From assembly GCF_000425065.1 (NCBI RefSeq), contig NZ_AULB01000017.1, positions 124,001-188,000 on the forward strand: 64,000 nt of DNA, read 5' to 3'. The position numbers were made by a program, and so were the translations under genes. The notes under the pieces were generated by a model that was not told the DNA's origin, ran no database searches, and saw only the letters and a list, made by a program, of their open reading frames with translations. The first letter of the stretch is position 1. Every line of letters starts with the position of its first letter. Below are positions 41,022 through 49,514 of the stretch, one piece after another. This DNA is from Actinomadura rifamycini DSM 43936 (GTDB lineage Bacteria; Actinomycetota; Actinomycetes; Streptosporangiales; Streptosporangiaceae).

Positions 41022-41407
41022 CGAACCCACACGACTTTTCCGGTCTCGTACAACGGGCGGACGCCCCATTCCTGGACGAGCTCGATGACCAGCGGCAGCC
41101 CCCGCCCGCCCTCGGCGTGGTCGTTCTCCGGCCGGACGACGGGCAGCGCGGCCCCCTCGTCCCACACCTCCACACACACGGAGGTCTTGGTCTCATTCGG
41201 GAAAATTCGCACGACGATATGACCGAATCCGACGTGCTTGTAGGAATTGGTGACCAATTCCGTCACCACGAGCCGCCCCGCGAAGTCGTCGCGTATGTCG
41301 AGCTGCCCGAACTGCTCGACGAGGAACCGCCGCGCGAGCGCGGGTGCCCGGTCGGACGGTGGAAGGACGAGCGTCGGCGTCTCCGGCGCAAGCGCAACGG
41401 TTGACAT
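41009..41407 (-). CDS. Anti-sigma-factor-like ATP-binding protein (HATPase_c_2)
   Basis: A 132-residue GHKL ATPase of the SpoIIAB/RsbW-like group common in actinomycetes: N-box in VTELVTNSYKHVG, G1-type WDEGAALPVV and G2-type EGGRGLPLVIELVQEWG. Such proteins bind and regulate sigma factors or act as kinases of small regulators; many sit next to XRE-DUF397 genes, as here, where the XRE gene is divergent. ATG at 41407 chosen (GGGA ~9 nt upstream). Confidence 0.85.
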   Translation of the reverse strand: MSTVALAPETPTLVLPPSDRAPALARRFLVEQFGQLDIRDDFAGRLVVTELVTNSYKHVGFGHIVVRIFPNETKTSVCVEVWDEGAALPVVRPENDHAEGGRGLPLVIELVQEWGVRPLYETGKVVWVRWAL

Positions 41408-41548
41408 TGGAAGATCCCTTCGCGACGAGTCCGGTTGCCTGTCCGCTAATTCAGGCAGTCGGCCCGCAGTGCGAGGCATCAACTACAGAACAAACAGAAA
41501 TCTGAGGTCGGATTACTTGGTGACACTTGAGGTCGCTTGAGGCACCAT

Positions 41549-42358
41549 GTGCGTATGGCGTCCTCCCAGCAGCAAGGCAAGCGCAACAGCACGTCGCCCA
41601 TGCTCACGGCGTTCGGGAAAGCATTGCGGCGCCACCGCAGCCGCGTCGGGCTCAGTCAAGACCGGCTGGCGGCCAAATTGGGGGTAACTGCCCAATATGT
41701 GTCTTTGGTGGAACTCGGCCGCACCCGTTGCACCTTAGAGTTCGTCACGGCATCAGACGCGGCTCTTGGGGCTGAAGGTGAGCTTCAGGAGTTGTGGAAA
41801 GACCTCGTTATGGACTCGGCCTACCCGACGTGGTTCGACTGGCCCACCGTCGAGGCCGAGGCTCTGGAGCTCACGGAGTACAGCCTGACCGTGGTCCCCG
41901 GCCTGTTGCAGCTCCCCGCGTACGCAAGTGCCATCCTGCGCGGCAACAAGGAAGCCGTGGACGCTCGTCTCAAGCGTCAGGACATCCTGCGGAAGAACCC
42001 GCCGCCTCCGCTGACCGTGTTGCTGGACGAGGCGGTCTTGCACCGCGAGGTCGGCGACAAGGAGGTCATGCGGGAGCAACTGGAGTACCTGGCCAGTGTG
42101 GCTGGACGTAACGTGACCATGCAGGTCGTCCCCAACCGTGGTGAGCACGACGGCAACTCGGGCGCCTTCGTGGTGGCCACTCTGGAAGACCGTTCCGAGG
42201 TGGTGTACGTCGAGAGCGCCTATCGTGGCCTCACCTTGAGCGACCCAGACGCGCTGGCTACGATCGCGGCAACCCTCCGGGAGCTTCGTAGTCTGGCGCT
42301 GCCGATGACGATGAGTGTCGATCTGATCCGCAGAACGGTGGATGAAAAATGGATTTGA
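41549..42358 (+). CDS. XRE family regulator with DUF5753 domain
   Basis: A 269-residue protein: helix-turn-helix at ~20-75 (LTAFGKALRRHRSRVGLSQDRLAAKLGVTAQYVSLVELG), then the DUF5753 region (~95-265) with YSLTVVPGLLQLPAYASAIL, LLDEAVLHREVGDKEVMREQL and VVPNRGEHDGNSGAF. These regulators are abundant in actinomycetes and act with a DUF397 partner, present here as the next gene. GTG at 41549 has GAGG at 6 nt; ATG at 41555 is also possible. Two CTTGAGG repeats (from 41526 and 41535) lie just upstream and may be an operator. Confidence 0.9.
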   Translation: MRMASSQQQGKRNSTSPMLTAFGKALRRHRSRVGLSQDRLAAKLGVTAQYVSLVELGRTRCTLEFVTASDAALGAEGELQELWKDLVMDSAYPTWFDWPTVEAEALELTEYSLTVVPGLLQLPAYASAILRGNKEAVDARLKRQDILRKNPPPPLTVLLDEAVLHREVGDKEVMREQLEYLASVAGRNVTMQVVPNRGEHDGNSGAFVVATLEDRSEVVYVESAYRGLTLSDPDALATIAATLRELRSLALPMTMSVDLIRRTVDEKWI

Positions 42359-42534
42359 GCACGGCGGTTTGGCGCAAGGCCAGCCGCAGTACGTCGAACG
42401 GCGGCAACTGCGTCGAAGTCGCTGATCTTTCCAGCGCCGTTGCCGTCCGTGACAGTAAGGACCCGGACGGCCCCAAGCTCACGGTGAGTCGAGACGACTT
42501 CCGGCGCTTCGCTAAGGCGATCAAAGGTCTCTGA
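42349..42534 (+). CDS. DUF397 domain protein
   Basis: A 61-residue protein with the family pattern: VWRKASRSTSNGGNCVEVAD, VAVRDSKDPDGPKLTVSRDDFRRF. The ATG overlaps the end of the XRE gene by 10 nt, so the pair is coupled. DUF397 proteins are thought to form regulatory modules with their XRE neighbours; the bldB/whiJ-type systems of Streptomyces are the best-known relatives. Confidence 0.9.
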   Translation: MDLSTAVWRKASRSTSNGGNCVEVADLSSAVAVRDSKDPDGPKLTVSRDDFRRFAKAIKGL

Positions 42535-42590
42535 GTCCCTGGCGCCTCCCGTCTCAAGGCCGTGTCCGGCGGCAAAGGCGGTGGGCGCGG

Positions 42591-42609
42591 CCCGTCCTGA
42601 CGGGACGGG
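42591..42609. terminator. Hairpin between convergent genes
   Basis: A 7-bp perfect stem (CCCGTCC with GGACGGG) on a 5-nt loop, followed by TTGTC, lies between the DUF397 gene and the convergent small gene. Confidence 0.5.
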
Positions 42610-42612
42610 TTG

Positions 42613-42903
42613 TCAGGGGGTGGCTGTGTCTAGGCGGGTTGCTAGGGCCAGGTAGGTGTCTGTCCAGCCGCTGCTGGTGGCGATCTCGCACAGGGGGGCC
42701 GTCGGGAGGAGGAGGTGGCGGAGGTCGGGCAGGCGGGTGGCGTCGCCGCGTCGGAGGCGGTCGGCGTGGTCGCGGAGGTCGGAGACGAGGTCGTCCTCGC
42801 TCGCGTACCGCCGCTGCCAGGTCAGGTCCTGGGGCGTGGCCTGCACGATGGCCAGTATCGCTTCGACGGTCTCGAGGGCCGTGCCGAGCACGCGCGCGTC
42901 CAT
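42613..42903 (-). CDS. Hypothetical protein
   Basis: A 96-residue predicted helical protein (LGTALETVEAILAIVQATPQD, EDDLVSDLRDHADRLRRGD). No ribosome site is clear before the ATG at 42903 and no motif is recognised. Coding potential is supported by the acidic, alpha-helical composition and by convergence with the DUF397 gene across a hairpin. Confidence 0.5.
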   Translation of the reverse strand: MDARVLGTALETVEAILAIVQATPQDLTWQRRYASEDDLVSDLRDHADRLRRGDATRLPDLRHLLLPTAPLCEIATSSGWTDTYLALATRLDTATP

Positions 42904-43073
42904 CGGAACAGCATCGCCGACCCTCGCCGCCACCGCCAGCCGTCCGCTTACACAACTGTGCGGGAGTGCTAACGCCGTTTTCGAAGGTTCGTCTCGCAGC
43001 GCATTCTGGCCGGCGGCCGGGCTTGGGAGTGTGGTCGGGCTTCGGTGCCACCCCCACACGTCAGGAGCGGTTG

Positions 43074-44342
43074 ATGCGACTGAGATCCCTGTTCACGGCC
43101 GGTGCCCTCGGCGCCGCGCTGGCGGTTCCCCTGCTGGGCGCCCCCGCGTCGGCGGCGCCGTGGACCTGCTGGTCCTCCGACGCCCAGATCTACGCGGCGG
43201 CCGACACCGTCCACGGCTCCCCGGGCGACCTGCTCGCCTGCCGGGAGGTGAAACTGGACGGCGTCCGCAACGCGCCCGGCCACAAGGCGTGGAAGGTGCG
43301 GTACGTCTCCACCGACGCCAAGGGCGCGAAGGTCGCCGTCACCGGTACCGTCGCGGTCCCCACCGCGGCGTGGACGAAGGGCGGCTCGCGGCCGACGATC
43401 GCGTTCAACCCCGGGACGCTCGGGTCCGGGCCGCAGTGCGCGTTCTCCCGGCAGCTCGCGGGCCAGAAGCAGGACATGTACGAGGGCGACAACATCGCCA
43501 CGTTCCTCAACGCGGGCCACGCGGTCGCCGCCACCGACGGCGTCGGCTACATCGACGGCGAGGTGCACACCTACGTCAACGGCGCCAACGCCGGGCACGC
43601 GCTGCTGGACGCCGTCCGCGCCTCCCGCCAGATCCCCGGCGGGAGCCTGAAGGCCGACAGCAAGGTCGGCATCTCCGGGTACTCCGAGGGCGGGCACGCC
43701 TCCCTGTGGGGCGCCCAGCTCGCCGAGTCCTACGCCCCCGAGCTGAACGTCGTCGGCGCCGCCGCCGGCGGCGTCCCCGGCGACCTGCGCGTCACCGCGG
43801 AGGCCCTCAACGGCAGCCTGTTCGCCGGGTTCCTCGCCGACGCCCTCATCGGCCTGAACGCCCAGTACCCCGAGATGCCGTTCGACGAGCTGATGAACGA
43901 CGCGGGCCGCCGCGCCGTCGACGACGTCAAGAAGAACTGCCTGCTCGGCACCCTGGCGGTGTTCACGGGCGCGCGGGTGGAGAACTTCACCACCGACAAG
44001 CTGTCGCTGGACGACCTGTACGCGATCGCGGGACCCGGGGGCGTGACCTGGGGCGAGATCGTCGACCGGCAGAAGGTCGGCGTCGGCATCGGCCCCGCGG
44101 GTTCGGGCGCCCGGTACGAGATCGGCTTCCCGGTGTTCCAGTACCGCGGCTGGCTGGAGGAGATCATCCCGCACGAGACCGAGGACGCCACCCGGCAGCT
44201 GTACTGCGACGCCGGCATCAACACCACCTGGAAGAACACCTACATGTCCGAGCACCTGTCGACCGACTGGGCCGCGGCCCAGGACGTGACGAAGTTCCTG
44301 AACGACAGGTTCGAGGGCAAGCCGGTCGAAGGCAACTGCTGA
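43074..44342 (+). CDS. Secreted lipase (LIP/secretory lipase family)
   Basis: A 422-residue exported alpha/beta-hydrolase. A standard signal peptide is present (FTAGALGAALAVPLLGAPASA, cleavage before APWTC). The nucleophile elbow is GISGYSEGGHAS; family features include PTIAFNPGTLGSGPQC, VAATDGVGYIDG and the C-terminal PHETEDATRQLYCDAG, where acid and histidine residues are expected. Paired cysteines suggest disulfides. It probably hydrolyses extracellular triglycerides or esters. ATG 43074 follows CAGGAGCGG. Confidence 0.88.
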   Translation: MRLRSLFTAGALGAALAVPLLGAPASAAPWTCWSSDAQIYAAADTVHGSPGDLLACREVKLDGVRNAPGHKAWKVRYVSTDAKGAKVAVTGTVAVPTAAWTKGGSRPTIAFNPGTLGSGPQCAFSRQLAGQKQDMYEGDNIATFLNAGHAVAATDGVGYIDGEVHTYVNGANAGHALLDAVRASRQIPGGSLKADSKVGISGYSEGGHASLWGAQLAESYAPELNVVGAAAGGVPGDLRVTAEALNGSLFAGFLADALIGLNAQYPEMPFDELMNDAGRRAVDDVKKNCLLGTLAVFTGARVENFTTDKLSLDDLYAIAGPGGVTWGEIVDRQKVGVGIGPAGSGARYEIGFPVFQYRGWLEEIIPHETEDATRQLYCDAGINTTWKNTYMSEHLSTDWAAAQDVTKFLNDRFEGKPVEGNC

Positions 44343-44355
44343 CCCGACCGTCCCC

Positions 44356-44392
44356 CCGGCCCGGACGCTGAATGCATCGGCGTCCGGGCCGG
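44356..44392. terminator. Strong bidirectional hairpin terminator
   Basis: A perfect 13-bp stem (CCGGCCCGGACGC with its complement) and an 11-nt loop lie between the convergent lipase and CoA-transferase genes. Confidence 0.7.
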
Positions 44393-44401
44393 TTCGCGCC
44401 G

Positions 44402-45535
44402 TCAGGGGGTCGGCTGGGAGGGGCGTTCGTCCAGGTCGGGCGGGGCGGAGCGGTAGGTGGGCGGGGTGGCCGACAGGCCGATCGGGTTGCGGGTGAGGCG
44501 GGCCGACGTGCCGTCCGGGCGGGGGACCTCGACGACCGGGGCCAGGCCGAGCGACTCGGCGAGCGCGAACGCCCCGGCGATGTCGTTGACCTGACCGGCG
44601 GGGACCCCGGCCGCCGACAGGGCGGGCACCCAGTCGGCGGCGGGCTCGGCGGCCAGGGCGTCCACCAGGAGGCGGCGCAGCTCGGCGCGGTGGGCGACCC
44701 GGGCCTCGTTGGCGGCGAAGCGGTCGTCCTCGGCCAGTTCGGGACGGCCGATGACGCGGGCGAGCGCGCCGAACTGGCGGTCGTTGCCGACGGCGAGGAC
44801 GAGGTCGCCGTCGCCGGTGGGCAGCGGCTCGTACGGCGCGATGCTCGGGTGGGCGTTGCCCATCCGGCCGCCGACCCGTCCCGCCAGGGTGTAGGCCGAG
44901 CCCTGATTGGCGAGGGCGGCCAGCAGGCACGACAGCAGGTCGATCTCGACCCGCTGCCCCTCGCCGGTGCGCTCGCGGTGCCGCAGCGCGGCGAGGACGC
45001 CGACGCTCGCGAAGAGCCCGCTGATGACGTCCACCAGCGCGACGCCGACCTTCTGCGGCTCGCCGTCGGGCTCCCCGGTGATGCTCATGAGGCCGCCGAG
45101 TGCCTGGATCAGCAGGTCGTAGCCGGGCAGCGCGGCGCCGGCGCCCGACCCGAAGCCGGTGATCGAGCAGTAGACGAGGCCGGGGGAGGCGGCGCTCAGC
45201 TCGGCGTGGCCGAGGCCGAGGCGGTCCATGACGCCGGGGCGGAAGTTCTCCACGACGACGTCGGCGGACGCGGCGAGCTCGCGGGCGCGGTCGGCGCCGT
45301 CCGCGGTGCGCAGGTCGAGGACGACGCTGTCCTTGTTGCGGTTGGCGGCCTGGAAGTAGGTCGCCCGGCCGCCGTCGTCGTAGGGCGGGCCCCACGCGCG
45401 GGTGTCGTCGCCGCCGTCCGGGCGCTCGATCTTGGTCACGTGGGCGCCCAGGTCGGCGAGGACCATCGTGGCCAGCGGTCCGGCGAGCACGCGGGAGAAG
45501 TCGACGATGCGGACACCGTCCAGGGCATGGGGCAT
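44402..45535 (-). CDS. CaiB/BaiF family CoA-transferase
   Basis: A 377-residue class III CoA-transferase: LDGVRIVDFSRVLAGPLATMVLADLGAHVTKIE at the N-terminus, NRNKDSVVLDLR, ENFRPGVMDRLGL, and the catalytic aspartate in LPGYDLLIQALGG. These enzymes move CoA between carboxylic acids. The divergent neighbour is a glutaryl-CoA dehydrogenase, the combination seen for glutarate activation (SUGCT-like), so glutarate is the likely acid. This link is inferred from context. Confidence 0.88.
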   Translation of the reverse strand: MPHALDGVRIVDFSRVLAGPLATMVLADLGAHVTKIERPDGGDDTRAWGPPYDDGGRATYFQAANRNKDSVVLDLRTADGADRARELAASADVVVENFRPGVMDRLGLGHAELSAASPGLVYCSITGFGSGAGAALPGYDLLIQALGGLMSITGEPDGEPQKVGVALVDVISGLFASVGVLAALRHRERTGEGQRVEIDLLSCLLAALANQGSAYTLAGRVGGRMGNAHPSIAPYEPLPTGDGDLVLAVGNDRQFGALARVIGRPELAEDDRFAANEARVAHRAELRRLLVDALAAEPAADWVPALSAAGVPAGQVNDIAGAFALAESLGLAPVVEVPRPDGTSARLTRNPIGLSATPPTYRSAPPDLDERPSQPTP

Positions 45536-45621
45536 GGTGGGCTCTTTGTCGGCTCGGGGTCGGGTATGCGATTATCGAGTCTAGATTTTCGAAGATTTCC
45601 CCGCAACGAGAGGTGACCGCC

Positions 45622-46806
45622 ATGACGAGCACGCCGGACCGGGCCGACCTGCGCCCCGACGACTTCTTGGACATCGACGGCCTCCTGTCGGACGAGGAGC
45701 GCGACATCCGCGACACCGTCCGGGCGTTCGTGGCCGACCGGGTCGTCCCGCACGCCGGCGACTGGTTCGAGCGGGCCGCGATCCCCCGCGAGCTGCCGCG
45801 CGAGCTCGGCGGGCTGGGCGTCCTCGGCATGCACCTGGACGGGTACGGCTGCGCGGGCACCAGCGCGACCGCCTACGGCCTGGCCTGCATGGAGCTGGAG
45901 GCCGGGGACAGCGGCGTGCGCAGCATGGTCTCCGTGCAGGGCTCCCTCGCGATGTTCGCGATCTGGCGCTGGGGCTCGGAGGAGCAGAAGCGGAAGTGGC
46001 TGCCCGGCATGGCCGCCGGGGAGACGATCGGCTGCTTCGGGCTGACCGAGCCGGACGCGGGCTCCGACCCGGGCGCGATGCGGACCCGGGCCCGCCGGGA
46101 CGGCGACGACTGGATCCTCGACGGCCGCAAGATGTGGATCACCAACGGGACGATCGCGGACGTCGCCGTGGTGTGGGCCCGCACCGACGAGGGCGTCCGC
46201 GGCTTCGTCGTCCCGGCCGGCACGCCGGGCTTCACCGCGCCGGAGATCCACAAGAAGATGTCGCTGCGCGCGTCGGTGACGTCCGAGCTGGTGCTGGACG
46301 GCGTCCGGCTCCCGGCCGACGCGGTCCTGCCGGAGGTGTCGTCGCTGCGCGGCCCGCTGTCCTGCCTGAACGAGGCCCGCTACGGGATCGTCTGGGGCGC
46401 CGCCGGCGCCGCCCGCGCCTGCTTCGAGGCCGCGCTCGCCTACGCCGAGGAGCGCACCGCGTTCGGCAAGCCGATCGCGGGCACGCAGATCCAGCAGCAG
46501 AAGCTCGCGCACATGGCACTGGAGGTCAACCGCGCCACCCTGCTGGCGCTGCACCTCGGCCGGCTGAAGGACGCCGGCCGGCTGCGCCCCGAGCAGATCA
46601 GCATGGGCAAGCTCGGCAACGTCAACGCCGCGCTGGACGTCGCCCGCACCGCGCGGCAGGTGCTCGGCGCCAACGGGATCTCGCTGGAGTACCCGGTCAT
46701 CCGCCACATGAACAACCTCGAGTCCGTCGTCACGTACGAGGGCACCGCGGACGTGCACGCGCTGGTGATCGGCGGTGCGCTGACGGGCGTCCAGGCGTTC
46801 CGCTGA
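45622..46806 (+). CDS. Acyl-CoA dehydrogenase, glutaryl-CoA dehydrogenase type
   Basis: A 394-residue flavoprotein: CFGLTEPDAGSDPGAMRTRARR, WILDGRKMWITNGTIADVAVVWAR, YGIVWGAAGAARACFEAALAYAEERTAFGKPIAGTQIQQQKLA and the catalytic glutamate in VTYEGTADVH. The arginine-bearing GSDPGAMRT and ITNG segments fit glutaryl-CoA dehydrogenase, which oxidises and decarboxylates glutaryl-CoA to crotonyl-CoA in lysine/tryptophan breakdown. ATG at 45622 is chosen, with GAGAGG 8 nt upstream. The GntR gene follows 31 nt after the stop. Confidence 0.88.
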   Translation: MTSTPDRADLRPDDFLDIDGLLSDEERDIRDTVRAFVADRVVPHAGDWFERAAIPRELPRELGGLGVLGMHLDGYGCAGTSATAYGLACMELEAGDSGVRSMVSVQGSLAMFAIWRWGSEEQKRKWLPGMAAGETIGCFGLTEPDAGSDPGAMRTRARRDGDDWILDGRKMWITNGTIADVAVVWARTDEGVRGFVVPAGTPGFTAPEIHKKMSLRASVTSELVLDGVRLPADAVLPEVSSLRGPLSCLNEARYGIVWGAAGAARACFEAALAYAEERTAFGKPIAGTQIQQQKLAHMALEVNRATLLALHLGRLKDAGRLRPEQISMGKLGNVNAALDVARTARQVLGANGISLEYPVIRHMNNLESVVTYEGTADVHALVIGGALTGVQAFR

Positions 46807-46824
46807 CGCGGCCGGGGGCACGGC

Positions 46825-46830
46825 TATGCT
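46825..46830 (+). promoter_or_regulatory. -10 box, leaderless GntR gene
   Basis: TATGCT is followed by 7 nt (CGGGCCG) and the GTG at 46838. The ATG inside the box (46826) would be the alternative start. Confidence 0.4.
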
Positions 46831-46837
46831 CGGGCCG

Positions 46838-47515
46838 GTGAACGATACCCGCGCCGACGCTCCCGCCTCGGTCCCCACGGCCCAGCAGCACGCCGTCGGC
46901 GCGCTGCGCCGCCTCATCGTGTCGGGCGGGCTGCGCCCCGGGCAGCGGGTCAACCAGGAGGACATCGCCGCGCGGGTCGGGCTGAGCGTCGCGCCGGTGC
47001 GGGAGGCGCTGCGCGTCCTGGCGCAGGAGGGGCAGCTCACCTACCGGCCCCGGCGCGGCTACTTCGTCACCGAGCTCCAGTTCGAGGACCTCAGCGAGAT
47101 CTACGAGCTGCGCCGCATCCTGGAGGAGCGCGCCGCCCGGCACGCCCTGCCGATGCTGGACGACGCGGCGCTGCGGCGCATCGACGAGGCCGCCCGCACC
47201 TGCGCGGAGGCCGCCGCGGCCGGGGACGTCGCCGCCGAGCTGGCCGCCAACCGCGTGTTCCACTTCGCGGTCATGGAGACGCCGGGCCAGCCGCACGTCC
47301 TGCGGCTGATCCGGCTGCTGTGGGACTCCACCGAGGTGTACCGGGCCATGTACTACAACCTGCCGGAGGAGCGCGCGGCGTCGGTGGACGCCCACGACCG
47401 CATCATCGAGGCGGTCCGCGACGGGGACGCCGACCGGCTCGTCCGCGAAATGGACGACCACCGGGAGCGGGCCCTGGACGTGCTGCGCGCCGTCCTCGCC
47501 CCCGGACGGGACTGA
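46838..47515 (+). CDS. GntR family regulator (FadR/FCD subgroup)
   Basis: A 225-residue regulator: an N-terminal winged helix (GALRRLIVSGGLRPGQRVNQEDIAARVGLSVAPVREALRVLAQEG) and a C-terminal FCD ligand domain with the metal-type histidines in RVFHFAVME and DAHDRIIEAVRDGD. FCD regulators respond to carboxylic acids or acyl-CoAs, suiting control of the adjacent glutaryl-CoA dehydrogenase and CoA-transferase genes. GTG at 46838 is preferred because of the -10 box 7 nt upstream; ATG 46826 is possible. Confidence 0.88.
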   Translation: MNDTRADAPASVPTAQQHAVGALRRLIVSGGLRPGQRVNQEDIAARVGLSVAPVREALRVLAQEGQLTYRPRRGYFVTELQFEDLSEIYELRRILEERAARHALPMLDDAALRRIDEAARTCAEAAAAGDVAAELAANRVFHFAVMETPGQPHVLRLIRLLWDSTEVYRAMYYNLPEERAASVDAHDRIIEAVRDGDADRLVREMDDHRERALDVLRAVLAPGRD

Positions 47516-47534
47516 CGCGCCGGGCGCCCGCCCC

Positions 47535-47556
47535 CGCCGCCGCGGTCACGGCGGCG
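47535..47556. terminator. Hairpin between GntR gene and convergent ABC operon
   Basis: CGCCGCCG and its complement form an 8-bp stem on a 6-nt loop, flanked by further complementary GC-rich arms. Confidence 0.5.
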
Positions 47557-47580
47557 CGGACGGGCCCCCGGCGCGGCCCG

Positions 47581-48654
47581 TCACTTCGACCATTCGCGGG
47601 CTTCGCGCAGCGGCTCGGCCGGGTCGAAGTCGTTGAAGGCCGGGACGAGCGAGTAGTCGGTCAGGGCCCGGACGTTCGCCGCTTCGGGCTCGATGTCCGT
47701 GATGACCCCGTACTCGACGTAGGTGTCGATGGTCTTCTGCAGGTCCTCGTCCTTCTGCAGGCCGTACTCGCCCGCCGAGCCCGGCCCGCCCGAGATCTCC
47801 AGCCGCTTCGCGAGGATCTTCGTCGCGGTGGCGAGGTCGGTGTCCTTCCCGCCCGCCAGCTTGGACGCCGGGAAGTGCTCCCAGTGCATCTCGATGGCGG
47901 CGCGCGGGTTCTCCTGCGAGAAGACCATGCCCTTGAAGAACGCCCGGAACAGGCCGCCGATCGCCTCCGGGCGCTCCTGGACGTCGCGCTTGCGGCAGAC
48001 CAGGGCGGACGTCCCGGTCAGCCCGTCCGTCCGCGACTCGATCTCGACCATCTCCCGGCCGAGCAGCTCCCCGACGATGAGGTTGGAGCTGTCGTAGCCG
48101 GAGTAGGCGTCGATGTCGCCGCGCTGGAGCGCCTGGGCGGCCTGCGCCCCGTAGCCGACGGCGAGGATGTCGTCCGCGCCGACGGGACGGGGCAGCGACC
48201 GGGTCGCCCCGGTCACGAGCAGCTCGTTGATGCCGCCGCGCACGTTCACCCCGACGGTCCGGCCGGCGAGGTCCGCCGCCGTCCGGAGCCCGGACGCGGC
48301 CGGGGCGACCGTGCGGAAGATGTTGCCGTTGACGGTGCCGACGATGACCAGGCCGGGGTCCTGGCCGATGGCGGTGACGGCGTTGGCGGTCGAGCCGTAC
48401 GTGCAGGTGGCCCGCTCGTTGGCGACGGCCTGGATGGCCGCGACCGCGTTCTTCACCGGCTGCATCTCCACCTTCAGCCCCTCGTCCGCGAAGTACCCCA
48501 TGGTCTCCGGGACCGTGGCGTACGAGGCGGTGGCGGCGCTCAGCGTCTGGTCGGCGACGGCGAAGGTGAGTTCGGTCCGTCCGTCGCCGGTGCCGCACGC
48601 GGTGGCCGCCGCGAGCGTCGCGGCCGCGGTCAGGAGCGCGCACGCTCTCCTCAT
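47581..48654 (-). CDS. ABC transporter substrate-binding lipoprotein (NMT1/SsuA-like)
   Basis: A 357-residue periplasmic-type binding protein. The signal has a lipobox-like ATACG, then TELTFAVADQTLSAATASYATVPETMGYFADEGLKVEM, the N-lobe typical of NMT1/THI5/SsuA proteins, and the domain features DLAGRTVGVNVRGG and ALQRGDIDAYSGYDSSN. It delivers a small, often sulfur- or nitrogen-containing solute to the permease and ATPase genes upstream in the operon. Being the distal gene, after permease and ATPase, fits the group. Ligand unknown. Confidence 0.87.
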   Translation of the reverse strand: MRRACALLTAAATLAAATACGTGDGRTELTFAVADQTLSAATASYATVPETMGYFADEGLKVEMQPVKNAVAAIQAVANERATCTYGSTANAVTAIGQDPGLVIVGTVNGNIFRTVAPAASGLRTAADLAGRTVGVNVRGGINELLVTGATRSLPRPVGADDILAVGYGAQAAQALQRGDIDAYSGYDSSNLIVGELLGREMVEIESRTDGLTGTSALVCRKRDVQERPEAIGGLFRAFFKGMVFSQENPRAAIEMHWEHFPASKLAGGKDTDLATATKILAKRLEISGGPGSAGEYGLQKDEDLQKTIDTYVEYGVITDIEPEAANVRALTDYSLVPAFNDFDPAEPLREAREWSK

Positions 48655-48680
48655 GGCGGGTCGTCCTCTTTTCGTCGGGG

Positions 48681-49514
48681 TCACGCGCGGTACCTGGCCA
48701 GGAGCCGGTTGAGCACCGCCATCACCAGCCAGATGGCGACCCCGAAGAAGCCCATGACGATCAGCAGCGCGTAGGTCGCGGCGATCGACCCGTTCTGGGT
48801 GGCCGCCTGGATGGCGAAGCCGAGGCCCTCCCGCGCCGAGACGAACTCGGCCACGATCGCGCCGATCAGCGCGAGGACGGCGGCGGTGTTCAGCGCGGGG
48901 AGGATGTAGGAGACCGCGTGCGGGATCCGCAGCTTGAACAGGATCTGCCAGCGGCCCGCCCGTACCGACCGGAACAGGTTGTACTGGTCCTCGCCGACGC
49001 TGGCCAGCCCCACCATCGCGTTGACCAGCAGCGGGAAGAAGGCGAGCAGCGCCGCCAGGAACGCCTTCGGCGCCAGGCCGTACCCGAAGCCCGCGATGAC
49101 CATCGGGGCGATGGCGACCTTGGGGAAGGTCTGGATCACCACGAGGTAGGGGTAGACGGCCTTGTGGACGGGCTCGGAGAAGGTGAAGACGACCGCGAGC
49201 ACGAACGCCAGCACCGCGGCGCACACCAGCCCGACCAGCGTCTCGAAGGCCGTGGCGTAGATGTTCGGCCACAGGGCGCCGGAGGCGACCATGTCGCCCA
49301 GCGAGGCGAACACGTCCCCGGGCGGCGCGATGAGCAGCGGCGACACCCACTCGCGGTCCGCCGCCAGGTACCAGAGCAGCATGATCGCGGCCAGGATCGC
49401 GACGCCGAGGACGCCGGCCTGGACGTTGGCGTTGCCGAGCGGCCGCGCCCGTCCGGGCACGCGCCGCGCCCCGGCCGTCGCGGCGGGGGCGGGGGAGGTC
49501 TGCGGTGCGGTCAC
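48681..49514 (-). CDS. ABC transporter permease (SsuC/TauC-like)
   Basis: A 277-residue permease with six hydrophobic segments and the EAA-type cytoplasmic loop ASVGEDQYNLFRSVRAGRWQILFKLRIPHAVSYILPAL. The Pro/Ala-rich N-terminus precedes the first helix at ~residue 33. Overlaps the ATPase gene by 4 nt. Forms the importer with the neighbouring ATPase and binding protein. Confidence 0.92.
   Translation of the reverse strand: MTAPQTSPAPAATAGARRVPGRARPLGNANVQAGVLGVAILAAIMLLWYLAADREWVSPLLIAPPGDVFASLGDMVASGALWPNIYATAFETLVGLVCAAVLAFVLAVVFTFSEPVHKAVYPYLVVIQTFPKVAIAPMVIAGFGYGLAPKAFLAALLAFFPLLVNAMVGLASVGEDQYNLFRSVRAGRWQILFKLRIPHAVSYILPALNTAAVLALIGAIVAEFVSAREGLGFAIQAATQNGSIAATYALLIVMGFFGVAIWLVMAVLNRLLARYRA

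Noticed and set aside
41520..41548. CTTGAGG repeats as an independent promoter element with known identity.
   Set aside because: Only two copies, next to a ribosome-site-like GAGG; kept as a note under the XRE gene rather than a feature.
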